Source: Welwitschia mirabilis (Eukaryota > Gnetophyta > Gnetopsida > Welwitschiales). Taken from it: DNA of 64,000 nt. Under the pieces are notes generated by a model that saw nothing but the letters and a program-made list of their open reading frames with translations, was not told the origin of the DNA and searched no databases. Location of the stretch: the NCBI GenBank assembly GCA_051453625.1, contig JBOZIK010000001.1:171436063-171500062 (forward strand), in the 5' to 3' direction. Below, piece by piece: positions 1-11,050 of this stretch (positions within the stretch are counted from its first letter, which is position 1; every line of letters starts with the position of its first letter). The position numbers and the translations under genes are program-made.

Positions 1-3000
1 TCTCATTACAAAATATTTCTTAAAATAAAGGCTCTTTGTCTTGAAATTATAAAGAAGACAATCACTCTCTAGGTGTTATCTGAAGAATGATTAGTTTCTA
101 ATTTTTTCAACCTAAGTAAACCTTAAAAGGAAAAGTAAATGTTGTTTTGTTTTAAAATTTATAATATTTAAATAAATGCATCTTTCTTTTATTTATGTTG
201 AAGTAATGAATTTTTGTGAAGATAAAACAGCTTGACATTCAAATGGTTTTTATAATTTAGCATGACAAAAATAAGTACTAGAATAAAAGCAATCAATGCT
301 TCTAATAAAACATTTTTATTTCATAACACAACTAATAATAGTCCTCATGTTTTACAACAAAAAGAGTTTTAATCAAAAAATACATCTATTCGATAAAAGT
401 AGGTAAAGTAAAATAGAAAGCAACTAAATGGAAAAAGGTAAAAATAGCTAAATTCAATCCCATCAAATCTCAAAGAAAAAGTAGCCCCTATACTTGTTCT
501 TTTTCCTAAGACTCCTTTGGCTATAAGTTTCTACTAGATGAAGTAAATGAATATGTTGCAAGGAGTTAGTTATAATTCCAATCTCTATAGCATGGGAATC
601 CTAAAATTTTTGATGAGCTAAGTTATTTCATGGTCCCCATCATTTTACGTAATCCTCATCAAAAGAAAGAGTAGAGAGGATTAGAGCTAGATCATTACCT
701 TTAATTTGCTATACCCTTTACTCTAACTCATGAATCTGACTTGCAAAACACCCTAAGAAAGTGTTATATCTATTTGAATAATCTATTAGGGTAGAACTTA
801 GCTTAACAACCTAGATTCTCAAATACTCTATACATAAGTGATGAACTTGAAAATCAAAAGAGGATGGAATTTCCTCATGGCTAAATTAATTTATTTCATT
901 CTCTCAACGTATGTCATTCAAGGCATTAAGTAGTTTAGAAATTAAACTATAGGAAGAAATATTAGGAGTGTAAACACTTCACACAAAAATCTAGAGCTTA
1001 TAAGGTTCATCTATATCTAAGAAGATCCTAAGCTAAATAGGTAGCGTTTGGATTTCTTAATAGGGGAATGAGTAATAGGAGGAGTTGGTAGGTTGTTGGA
1101 GTTAGAGGCCATTTATTAATATGATATCAATAAAACTTGATTTCATTTGAAAAATTTGTGTTGAGTTGAATTGATAAAGGCATTACACAATATATATACA
1201 TGAAAAGTAATAATAAAGAAAATCTTTCATAATTTTGAATGAGAGTGAATCTCATGCACATCTGATATGTAATTTATTAGCCATTAGAAGAGATCTATTT
1301 GATCTAAAAAACCTAGATTAAACTCTACNNNNNNNNNNCTTATCTATAGATGTCATACCAATTGCAACTATATCATTAGCTAACTTTGCTAGTTTGAAGG
1401 ACCTTCTTCAAGTAATATTCATTCATTAAATACCTTCTTCCAATTCTTGAATAAGCTAAAGAATTTGTCTTTGATGATGTGTCAAAAGGTACATGTCATC
1501 TGATGAAGATTCCTTCAACAGATGACTAACCCCCTTTAATAGTGTCTTCAAAATTCTTTCATGTCCTTGCTTATTTGTTATTTCCTTTTCACTCTTAACA
1601 TAAGATTGAAGATCCCCTTTAAGCAACCTTCATTACTCGAAGATTCCCTTTGAGATCTTCCTTGAGTATAGTGGGAATAAATAAAAGAATGAATTAGCTT
1701 TATCTTCCTCCTAATTTATCATCCATTTCTCAAACCTCCTTCAAGACTTTGAAGACCTTATTTATGCAGCTACCTAACTGATATGACATATAATTGCTCT
1801 CTGATCAAAGATCCCTTTGGAAGAAGAAATCCCCCTTTAATTTTGTCATTCATAAATGAGGGCTAGAGGGTAAACTGAATTCATCATAAATTCTTCAAAG
1901 GACATTGTTAATAACTTCTCAAACTACCATTTTTGTTGCTTAAAAACTCCATTTAAGCTTAGTATTTATCATAAATTTATTTTAAAGGAGCAATTTGTAG
2001 TTAGAGAATCCCTTTGAGCAACCTCCATTTAGAAGAAATATTCTAAGCTTACTTTTAAATAAAATGCTTATCTTATAAAGTTGAATAGAATATCTAGTGA
2101 AATGGACAACTGCTATGATAAAATGAAAATGGTATTTCCTAGGAAGTGGATTAATAAAGAGTTCAATAGAATAAATATTGTGGAAATAGATTTTACTAGT
2201 AGGCAAAAAGCATTCATGAAATAAAAAAATAATAGTAGTAGTAACAAATAGGTTACATCTTTAGAAGTAATTCTCTCAAGAAGGATTTCTTGTTCAAAAC
2301 TTTATAAAATCTACATAAAGAAAGTCATGGTCTGTAGACTATAAAGTAATTGTTATAAGCCAAGAGAACTATGATCACATTTATACAATTATTAAGATTA
2401 AAGGTGCCAATTTTGAATAATAAGAAGCACTAAAATTGAAGCAAGATTATATATCTTCCACTCTAATAAGTTACTTAACTATTTTAAAAGACCTTTTAAT
2501 GAAGTAATTTCAAATTGAAGTATTCGTTTGATAATCTTCATGCTTAGAAGATTCAATTCAAGAAAGTACTTGTTACTTACATGACTCCTTCGAATAGTCG
2601 AAGGTTCCCTTCGAGCCCTTCCTAGAGGAAGAGACAAAAACACACTATTATAGGATATTTTATTGATACCACCTTTTATGGCTTTAACCACCCTTTAATA
2701 AAAAGTATGGTAAGTTACACTTTAACATGTGACAAGGATCTCAAAATTCTTTAAATAGGACATCACAATAGGTAAATTATTTATTTTAAGTCTATTTTTA
2801 GTGAATGATTTCCTTTTTTATTTTTCAATTGCATTTGAAAACATCATGTAAATCTTCTCTATAGTTATTTTCATAGGTAAAAATGTTATTTTAGGTTAAA
2901 GCATTTAGATTAAGAATGTTTTCTTAGATAGCTAAACACTTTTAATTCTTTAAAAGTATTCTATTTTTTCAATAAAATACTAGATGAGCACTTGGAGTTT

Positions 3001-3289
3001 AATAACAATTGTTGTATGAGTATTTTATACAAGAAAGAAATTGAAATTTAAATCTAAATTATAAAATGTTTTCTGTAGAAGTTAAAATTATTCCTAGTTC
3101 AAATGCTAAAAAAATTCTTAAGTATCCTAGTTTCACCAAAGTCAAATAACAAATTATTAAACTTAACTAGTGGAACTAGTTAACATTTTTAAAAAGGTAT
3201 AGCAATGAATAAGTACACTATTTTTATAGAAACATGACATTTTCAAAGGAATCATCAATGTTGTACTCATTAGTTAATAATGTGTTGAT
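1..3289. other. Unassigned AT-rich, repeat-like DNA
   Basis: No reading frame longer than about 75 codons and no recognisable protein family was found on either strand. A 10-base N gap lies at 1329-1338. The segment from about 1600 to 2625 carries several diverged copies of a short motif (listed separately). Because retroelement remains start immediately downstream, this is most likely also decayed retroelement sequence, but that is inference. Confidence 0.5.
1603..2623 (+). repeat. Dispersed copies of a ~26-bp TCGAAG-TTCCCTT-GAG motif
   Basis: The best copy is at 2598-2623 (TCGAAGGTTCCCTTCGAG followed by CCCTTCCT). A second at about 1637-1662 differs mainly by C-to-T and G-to-A changes. Weaker relatives lie near 1603-1628, 1805-1835 and 2004-2029. 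Inside the best copy, CCTTCGA (2587-2593) and TCGAAGG (2598-2604) form a 7-bp stem with a 4-base loop. It could be an LTR or subterminal repeat of an unrecognised element. Confidence 0.45.
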
Positions 3290-3314
3290 TTAGAATTTAG
3301 TAGATGAATTAAGA

Positions 3315-4292
3315 ATGATTATTGGGGTACCATCTAGTGGAAGATTATTATTAGAAATGTGTAAAAATAAGGACACTACATTGTATCTAAAACATTTTAA
3401 CAGTATCACTAATAAAGATAAACGAGTCGACATTGATAGGACAAGGAATCCTAAGGCATTTTTCATTTCTAGAATGGTATTCTCTAACTTAGCCTCAATC
3501 ATCAATAAGCAAAAGGGCATGAGTATACCAAGAGTATACTTAATGGATGTTATTAGAGATCTCTCAAATAAAAATATTAATATTGGATTTAATATCTTTT
3601 AATATTTATGTAAATCAATATCTAGAATCAAAAACACCAATAAGATGACAAACGTTGGACTAGGATTTCCATCACTAATTAGAAGAATTCTTTTATGTAG
3701 AAATGTTCCACAATTCTTTTTGAAAAGTAGAAATAGTATGAAATGCTTAATTGTATCTTTATTTGGAGTTTTNNNNNNNNNNNNNNNNNNNNNNNNNNNN
3801 NNNNNNNNNNNNNNNNNNNNNNNNNNNNNNNNNNNNNNNNNNNNNNNNNNNNNNNNNNNNNNNNNNNNNNNNNNNNNNNNNNNNNNNNNNNNNNNNNNNN
3901 NNNNNNNNNNNNNNNNNNNNNNNNNNNNNNNNNNNNNNNNNNNNNNNNNNNNNNNNNNNNNNNNNNNNNNNNNNNNNNNNNNNNNNNNNNNNNNNNNNNN
4001 NNNNNNNNNNNNNNNNNNNNNNNNNNNNNNNNNNNNNNNNNNNNNNNNNNNNNNNNNNNNNNNNNNNNNNNNNNNNNNNNNNNNNNNNNNNNNNNNNNNN
4101 NNNNNNNNNNNNNNNNNNNNNNNNNNNNNNNNNNNNNNNNNNNNNNNNNNNNNNNNNNNNNNNNNNNNNNNNNNNCTTTTATGTAGAAATGTTCCACAAT
4201 TCTTTCTGAAAAGTAGAAATAGTATGAAATGCTTAATTGTATCTTTATTTGGAGTTTTGGTTCTAATATCCATTAGTTTTTCGGGCATATAA
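3315..4292 (+). pseudogene. Envelope-like (plant transposon protein) ORF remnant of copia element A
   Basis: One frame runs from 3315 to the gap at 3773 with a single internal stop at 3600-3602, where a Gln codon would fit (CAA to TAA). Seen: a hydrophobic stretch ending FFISRMVFSNLASIINKQKG, then VYLMDVIRDLSNKNINIGF, then VGLGFPSLIRRILLCRNV. The order resembles the extra envelope-like frame lying between pol and the 3' LTR in Sirevirus-type copia elements, whose usual last block is a 'LPYG..LT.IF...GV' stretch. The 403-base gap at 3773-4175 interrupts it and the flanking 83 bases are duplicated. No ATG context or intact product is supported. Family assignment rests on remembered domain pattern and needs a profile search. 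Confidence 0.5.
3690..4257. repeat. N gap with duplicated flanks
   Basis: About 83 bases ending at the left edge of the gap (3690-3772) recur right after it (4176-4257) with essentially one T/C difference. Either a true tandem duplication spans the gap or the two contig ends are the same locus placed twice. Gap size (403) is therefore unreliable. Confidence 0.85.
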
Positions 4293-4299
4293 GAGGTAC

Positions 4300-6060
4300 C
4301 CTTTAACTAGTCAACTAGTGATGTAGGTTTAAACATAGCCCTATAAGCCTTTAAAGGAATAAGTAGATATATTAAGTTTAGAATAGTTGAGGCTTAAAAA
4401 ATAAAAAAATTCTTTATAAAGTCACTAGAAGATGATAAGATGAATTCTTTATGTGCTGCTATTAATTCTTTAACAGGCTTCCTACTAGAGAAGAATAAAT
4501 TGCAAGAAAAAAATTTNNNNNNNNNNNNNNNNTTAAATTTTTAGAACTAGAAACTAAATTTTGCAAAGATAAGATTTCTTTTTGGCAAGGGTAATGTGAT
4601 ATAAAAAAGGAGGAAAATTAGTAGTTGGAAGAGAGATTAGTCTATCATTTTAAATTCCAAAAGTCAGAAAAGTCTTTTTTGTATAATGCTAACGCTTGAA
4701 TTGAGGAATTAAAATAAGAATTTAGAGAGAAGAGGGAGAAACTGTAGCTTTCTCTTACTAATAAATAAGATTTTTTATTAGAACTACTAAAAAGCATGGC
4801 TTACAATAAGGACTATGATACTAAATGCATCAAAATACAATAAGAATTCACTACTTTCATGCATAAAAGCTTATCCCTCCTACTAAAGAATGAATATCAG
4901 AGAAAATCTTTATGGACTTCAGGGAAATGCATTAAAAGTATATGAAAATTCAAAAGAAAAATGATAAATACAAATAAAAATGAGAAGAAGCCTTAGAATA
5001 GTTGTAGATCAAGCAAGAGAAAATTAAGATGTAGGGAAGAAATATTACTTTTCTTTAAGAAAAACTGAAATTAAATCCTCTTTTCTTTAGATTAATTGAT
5101 TATTCTTAATTAGAATAGAGTTTAATAAAGATATTTAAAAATGAATTTTTTCAATCTCAAAAATAATTCTACAAACTACTTCGTATCCATACCTTTAGTG
5201 AATACAAAGGCTTCTACACATCAAATTTCAAATGCCCTCAAAGAAATCTCAATTCCTCCTAGTTAATTGGACTTAATTGAAAAGTTTAAAAAGGAAAATA
5301 ACAAACTACTTTATGAAAATAAACTTTATAAGTCTAACTAGGGAAGAGAATAGGATTTAGGGATAAGCAATTATGGGTATCAAGGAGTATGCATTTTGAT
5401 CTCAAAAAATAGATGACTACTTTGATGACTGTAAAAATGTTATAAATGAAATCATACAGAAGAAAAAAAAAGAATGGAAGGAAATCACTAGGAGCCAAGC
5501 CCTAGAGGAGGTAAATACTACTAAGACTGAAGTAGTTAAATGATAACATCATAAGGCAATGAGAAAACTCCTCCAAGTTTGTGAAGGTTTTAAAAAAGAA
5601 TTTATCTTTTCATAGTTATGAAGAAGGATTTAAATTCTCTAAAAGTCAAAGAAATCAGCTTTTAGATTGTATAAGAATGCTCAAAAAAACCTTCATGAAC
5701 ATTTTCTCTAAAATGAATGGGAAAGAAGGAATTTAAACTATCCTAGTTGGAAGTTCTTCTAGATTAGAGAAATCTGAAAAATACCCTCCTACTTAGCCTA
5801 TGAAACCAAAGAAAATTATAGCTACTAAAAAGAGTAAATAGTCAAAAGGAAAGTTGTTAAAGGTAGCTCAATCAGATTCAAAAAAGAGAAATTTAAATGT
5901 GTTAGCTATTTTAAGAAAGTAATGAGGTAATAAAGTAGTTGGAAGAAATAAAAAAATCACAGAAAAAATTGGAATTAGATATAGCTAAAAAGAAAAAAAA
6001 ACATCAAAGAAAATAATGTAAACTTTTAGAGGACTAATAAATTTCTAAGTATGGAGGAAA
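4300..6060 (+). pseudogene. Lys/Glu/Ser-rich coding remnant, probable C-terminal part of the envelope-like ORF
   Basis: Several plus-strand stretches read as charged, coiled-coil-like sequence interrupted by stops, for example KMNSLCAAINSLTGFLLEKN near 4440-4500 and EEGFKFSKSQRNQLLDCIRM near 5625-5685, followed by Lys/Ser-rich sequence to about 5910. Frames change several times. The position, directly after the envelope-like block and before polypurine motifs, fits the hydrophilic tail of a Sirevirus-type extra ORF, but no family is recognised. A 16-base N gap lies at 4517-4532. Confidence 0.35.
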
Positions 6061-6142
6061 CTAATAACTCAAAAATAGATGTACATTTATGCTTTATTCT
6101 TATCTAAATTAATGAAGAATAGGTTACAATGTTAGTAATATG

Positions 6143-6212
6143 TTGTACATTATTATAATATATTATGTGTTATTATATTGTACATTATTATAATATATTA
6201 TGTGTTATTATA
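6143..6212. repeat. Exact 35-bp tandem duplication
   Basis: TTGTACATTATTATAATATA plus the next 15 bases (6143-6177) is repeated without a mismatch at 6178-6212. Perfect identity in such a decayed region implies a recent slippage event. Confidence 0.9.
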
Positions 6213-6253
6213 AGCTAATTTTATGATGCAGGTTAGTTAGGTCGAGTAATGCT

Positions 6254-6310
6254 ACAAAAAGGGGAAGTGATTATAATAACTAGATAGGTGGTACAAAAAG
6301 GGATAACAAA
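6254..6310 (+). other. Two polypurine-tract-like motifs of element A
   Basis: ACAAAAAGGGGAAGTGA (6254-6270) and ACAAAAAGGGATAACAAA (6293-6310) lie 22 bases apart downstream of the envelope-like remnant. Repeated PPT-like motifs before the 3' LTR are a known feature of Sireviruses. A related motif, CCAAAAAGAGGGATAAGTAA, occurs in element B at 25219-25238. The A 3' LTR itself could not be delimited; LINE 1 is inserted just downstream. Confidence 0.5.
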
Positions 6311-6598
6311 CTTACTATAATTAAACTTTTAAATATGCATTATAGAGAAGGAAAGAGGATCTTTTAAGAGACCTAGAAAAGGTCTAAAAAGTGCATCTAA
6401 GGCAAGGAGATTACATTGGAAGAACTAAAAAGTGACTTCCTAGCTACTCTACCTATTGTGGAAACATAGGAACTGACTAATTACTATACTTTTTTAATAG
6501 TAATACAAGTTGTATTATTTTGAAAAGAATCTTGTATTACTAAGTATGTAACTTAAAAAAGTTGCATGCTATCTATTTTTTGTTCTTAATATTGGTAT
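6311..6598. other. Unassigned stretch between element A and LINE 1
   Basis: No ORF. It should contain the start of the element A 3' LTR if that survives; a TATTGGTATTAGCTAAAG string at about 6589, split by the LINE 1 insertion, is a candidate for a decayed LTR start but lacks a preceding polypurine tract. Confidence 0.3.
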
Positions 6599-6609
6599 TA
6601 GCTAAAGTT
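6599..6609. repeat. LINE 1 target site duplication, 3' side
   Basis: TAGCTAAAGTT at 6599-6609 is repeated exactly at 12441-12451. The copies bracket a poly(T) tract on one side and the LINE 5' end on the other, as expected of target-primed reverse transcription. Confidence 0.92.
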
Positions 6610-6932
6610 TTTTTTTTTTTGAAAAAAGTATATATATTAAGCTAGAAAATGTACATTAAGGGGCATAAATTCTCAGGAATAACAAAATGATTAAATTATT
6701 TAAGAAAAGGGGTAGTTTACTATCTCGTAAAGGGTGAACTAAGAAACAGAACAAAATGGGGAAAAAACTATTCCTCAGTGACATAGTTATGAGGAACTGC
6801 CTATCTAAAAGATTAAAAGCATAGAAAAAGAAAAACATAGTTCTACTAATAGACTAGGGACAAAAATGCCCCTTGAGACTAGATGTTACAAAAAACTTAG
6901 TTTTGGTAAGAAACAGATCTAAGAGAGGTGGA

Positions 6933-7139
6933 TTAAATCTCTCTACAAAATGGGAACATGTTACCATGATTATGGTCTTTAAGGAATCTGCTCAAATCCT
7001 CAAAGAGAACCTCAAACACTTGATTTATCTCTTTAAATTCTTTGGCACCTATTGGATTTTTGTTTGGATGTAATGTCAGTGTTTTCTTCCTATAGCTTGA
7101 TTTAATAGTTTGAGGGAGGGCTCTGTGAGAGAGTTCCAA
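6933..7139 (-). pseudogene. DnaJ J-domain fragment inside the LINE 1 3' region
   Basis: A 68-codon open stretch (start 7139, stop 6933) reads TIKSSYRKKTLTLHP at residues 11-25, then N-K-N-P, then GAKEFKEINQVFEVL at residues 31-45. This is helix II, the HPD loop and helix III of a J-domain, the Hsp70-stimulating module of DnaJ/Hsp40 co-chaperones. The catalytic HPD is HPN here; Asp to Asn is one G-to-A change, in keeping with the deamination seen everywhere. Helix I and the start of the domain are not clear upstream; the ATG at 7139 need not be a real start. It lies about 310 bp before the LINE poly(A), on the same strand as the LINE, so it was probably mobilised with it (3' transduction or template capture). 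Not functional as it stands. Confidence 0.8.
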
Positions 7140-7900
7140 TGTGATGAAGGAACATCTCTTCAGCTCCTAGATGGTTGCCAGGAAAACCTCCTATCTAGAA
7201 GCATTTATGTCAATGTCCTACTAGGGTTAAGACTAGGTTTTGACTGAGGAAGAATCTGAAGTGGAGTTCTATGTAGAGCTAGAACACAAAGCTAAAGTAA
7301 GAGAGGTCTGGGCATGCCTACCTCACTCTTGAGAGTTGGGTGATGATTGATCCTGAGTCAGTTCCTAGGCTATGCTAGAGTTAGGCTCCTTAACCATCTT
7401 CTATTGGGTCGAGGGCAAAGACATCTTCCCTAAACAAACTGGAGGTGAATTCACCCCTTTCTAGCTGCTTCTTTCTAGCTAAGGCTATTATGTATAGTGG
7501 TTTTCTCTAGAATATGGGTCCTTTTGGATGAGGTTCTTCTTTTGAAGGTTCTCCTAAGAGGAGTCTGAAGTGGAAAACGATTAGAGGGGGAGGCGGGGGG
7601 ACGGGGGGCTTCTCTTACTCTAATTTCTTAAGCTACTCTCAAAAGGGCCAAAACTAAGTCTAAGTGCCTTAATGAATCCTTTCATTTAAAAACTTAAATT
7701 AAAAAAATAATAGGTTCACCTGACACTCTAAGTCAAGAGATTTAAGAAAACCAAAATGAATACCTAAAAGTTTGGAGCAATTTCCAGTAGCCTAGAGAGG
7801 GAGTCTTTAGTGATTTTTATTATAATTCTTCTAAATGTAACGTGTACTTATCTTTATCGTTTATAAAAGGGGGTGATATCAGCCCCTTGATCTTCTCTAA
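7140..7900 (-). other. LINE 1 3' region, GC-richer, Pro/Arg-rich on the minus strand
   Basis: This part is visibly less AT-rich than its surroundings. On the minus strand it contains a proline run (from the G-rich plus-strand tract 7586-7608) and an Arg/Lys-rich stretch (FPLQTPLRRTFKRRTSSKRT near 7510-7570). No family recognised. It may be the upstream part of the captured host transcript that carries the J-domain, or LINE 3' UTR. Confidence 0.4.
7586..7608 (+). other. G-rich tract, possible G-quadruplex
   Basis: Runs of 5, 2, 6 and 6 G separated by 1-2 bases, in an AT-rich window; C-rich on the LINE coding strand where it would encode prolines. Confidence 0.6.
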
Positions 7901-8400
7901 GCTTATGCAGGAGGGGTCCCTATCCCACTACCTACACTTTTTTCCATAAATCAAGGCATCCTTTGAAGAGGCCTAGGTTAAAAGGTTTAATTATTGGTGT
8001 GGCTTAAATTACAACTCTGATTTAAAAATGAAGATGCTTGATCCTCCTTGCTGTATTTATAGGAAAGGGTAGGGGCATTATTAAAAATTAGATCATTTCT
8101 AATCTGTCAAATGTACCAAAATGTCAAGTGAATCCCATCTAATAAATGTATGTCAGAGGCATTGTAGGTCTGATAGTACTTCTTCATAATGAAGATTAAT
8201 TATTTACTCCAAAATCAATGATGAAATAGATGCTATGCTATTTCCAAAATTGATTAGCAAATGGGATAGTTTATATCCATCTTATTAGAATTCTCTAGTG
8301 GTCTCTTAACTAGCAAAAGACCTTAATTTTTTCTAGAATCTGACCCTCTTAATACTTCTTGTATGTGTTCTCTTTTTCATATTTCTTTAGGAGGATCTTC
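7900..8400 (-). pseudogene. LINE 1 ORF2 C-terminal zf-RVT-like region
   Basis: On the minus strand, around 8170-8070, the frames read SLDILVHLTD then, shifted, NNAPTLSYKYSKEDQASSF. This matches the spacing of the 'W.IW..RN..IF' block that follows the zf-RVT zinc finger at the end of plant LINE ORF2 proteins. Cys/His ligands of the finger itself are not clearly preserved. Assignment depends on its position after RT. Confidence 0.5.
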
Positions 8401-8949
8401 TTGGTTGAATTAGACTAATAGATGTTTTAAGTCAATGAGTTGTTGTTGAGCTTTACTGAGGTGTTTCCTTAGGTAGAACTCCTCATGATCAATGGTTTAA
8501 TCTCTGTATTTGTAATTTATCAAATCACACCAAGGCTAATCTCCTCTTGTAATCTCTTTAGAATTCTATGTGCTTTAGTAAGGATGTAATCTTCTGGTTT
8601 CTGAATCCCCTAATCCCTTGATTCTCTTGGGTAGGCAATAGTCTCTTATTTGTAAAGATGAATTTAATGGTGATCCTTGCCTCTTGACCAAATAAATTTC
8701 TTTAAGATCCTTTTTATTTTTTAGCTTATATTTCTTGGGGGGAAATAATAGAAGCTATGTATCAGAAAGAGTAAATTAAGTAAGAGCTTGTAAGAATGAT
8801 TTTAGCTTTGGATTAGAGAAAGTTATTTTTCCATAAGTTGCACCATCTTTAGATGGATTCTAAGATGTAGTTCCAGGTATTGATCTTGTGTCAATTTCGA
8901 AGAGGAATACCCAGGTAGATATTCTATAGGTCTCCTAATTTTACACTCA

Positions 8950-9800
8950 GAATTTGGGTGATTTCACCTCCTTTAATACTTTTTCTGCCTAAATTATGGA
9001 TTCTTGATTTGTCCTAGTTAGTGTAAAACCCTGTTTTCATTACAAATATGCTCATAGCATTTTTTATTTCTTTTTCTTACTGATATGATGTCCTACTTAT
9101 AATTATGGTATCATCTATATAGTGATTGTTAAGAAAGGTTTAACCTCTAATTCTAATTCCTATAATTCTATTCCTTCTTAAAAAAGCTTATAATACATTC
9201 ATCACAAAAAGAAAAAGGTATGGGATAGGGGGTCCCCTTATCTTAACCCTCTGCCTACTGAAAAGAAATTTGATCTATGATTGTTGACCTCCATACTGAA
9301 TTCAGTTGAAGACTGCATGTCTAGCCAAAGATTAGTAATATCTTCAGAAAAACTTTTTTTCCTAGGATTACATCCTAATGCTTACCAACTAAACAAATCG
9401 GAAGCTTTAGCAATATCTAATTTATCAATAAGGAGAAAAAATTTGTATTTTTTAATACAATAAATGATCTTATGAGTTAAGAGGATTTGGTCTTGAATAT
9501 ACCTAAATCAGATAAAGCCAGTTTGATTCTCTGAAATCACATTGGGAAGTAGGGGGAATACAACCAATCATGATTTTCAATAAAATTCTATAAATAACAT
9601 TACAAATACTTAGAGACTTGAAATTCTCTAGTTTGCTAGCATCACCTTTTTTGGTATAACTACCACTCTAGTTCTATTCATTTCACTATGAATCTATCTA
9701 TTGTGGAAGAATTCTTATATTACATTATGAAGGTTATTCCCTAAAATGGATAAGTGGGATTTGAAAATTTTAACTGGCCAGTCATCAGGGTTAAGGACTC
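8950..9800 (-). pseudogene. LINE 1 reverse transcriptase remnant
   Basis: Conserved RT blocks appear in the right order on the minus strand: KLENFKSLSICNVIYRILLK (~9590-9650), KLDIAKASDLFSW (~9385-9425, first catalytic Asp block), RGPPIPYLFLFVMNVL (~9190-9240, the 'GDP.SPYLF' block), and YIDDT (~9108-9122, the catalytic 'YADD/FADD' box). Several frameshifts and stops separate the blocks. Both Asp residues of the YIDD box remain. Function in the intact element: target-primed reverse transcription in the nucleus. Confidence 0.85.
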
Positions 9801-10429
9801 ATTTTTTTTAATAAATTTAACAGTAAATAAAACCTCTTCTCTACTTAAAGGTTTAATCAATATAGAATTATCTTTACTTGAGATTTTTTTTTATTTTCTA
9901 AAATAAATCTGGGGGTGATATCATCCCATTCCCAGATTCTTTTTGATATACCTATGATTCCTTAGCTATATCCTCTTCATTTTCTGTGGTTTGATATCTG
10001 ATGGATAGCTTTCTGATCCTATTATCTGATCTGTAATGATTGACTTACTGAAAGAAGAATCTAGTATGTTTATCACCCTCTTTTAATCATTTCATCCTTG
10101 AGTGTTCTCTCTAGTAGTGTTCTTCATTAGTGTTTATTTCTTAGAGATCCATTAGGCATTGATGTCTTCTATTCTATAGATTGTCCTAGTTACCTTCCTC
10201 CTCTTGCTCAGTTTGGATTATTTTAATTTCCTTCTCAAGCTTAGTTTTTTATTCAAACCTCTCTTTATATTTCCTTTTCTAATCTCTTATATGAGCTTTT
10301 AGGGTATTGAGGCCTCTAAATAGAAATATTATGGATTGAGTTCCATTATACTATGCCCATATTTTTTCTAATAGCATTCTATTTTTTATCTTATTAATCC
10401 AATATCATTTCATATAAAATGGATTTTTC

Positions 10430-11050
10430 TAGGATGAAATTTCCCCCACTCTGAGTTTAATAGGACCGTGGTTCAAAGAACTCTTGTTTAGGCCACAGGC
10501 CTCAAATGGAAGTTTAGCTAGATCCTTCCCAATCAGAACTCTGTTAATCTTACTCTTTTATTCAATCACATATAGTTTCACCTAGCAATAAGGACATCTG
10601 TGAGAGAATGTATTGTCAAAAAATCTTTTAGTATTAAGGCACCTTTGGAATTCTAGCTATCACCCCCTGATTTTTCCTAGCAATGAAGACACTAATTGAA
10701 GTCACCTAGGATGAGTCATTTGGATTTATCTATTATTGTCCTCTAATATTATTCTAATATCTTATCTTGATTATTTTGGGAACTATAAAGGTTCATGATA
10801 GTCCAACCTTCTTTTTTAAGAAGAATTATGATGTGGTTCTTGATACTATGAATTAGATCTGTCTCTCTTTTACCTTGGCCTGTAATGATGAAGTCCATCC
10901 ATTTCTACCCTAAATTAATTTTGCCCATATCATTTTTTATCTTTTTTCTATAAGCAAAATAAATTGATATTAAATTAACTGATCATAATTTATAGGATCT
11001 TTTTCTTATGGAAGGACTCTAATCCCTTGCAATTCCATGTGAGATAATCA
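10430..11050 (-). pseudogene. LINE 1 APE-type endonuclease remnant
   Basis: The minus strand begins WNCKGLESFHKKKIL (~11045), the usual start of plant LINE endonuclease, later LGDFN (~10710, metal-binding Asp/Asn block), and ends NRVLIGKDLAKLPFE ... NHGPIKL (~10540-10455), matching the 'DR.L' and 'SDH.PI' end of the fold. Ser-Asp-His is degraded to Asn-His here. Multiple stops. In the intact element this enzyme nicks target DNA. Confidence 0.8.

Noticed and set aside
3599-4288. Long ORFs made largely of X residues (also 37172-37648, 62093-62361)
   Set aside because: They only span N gaps; no sequence supports them.
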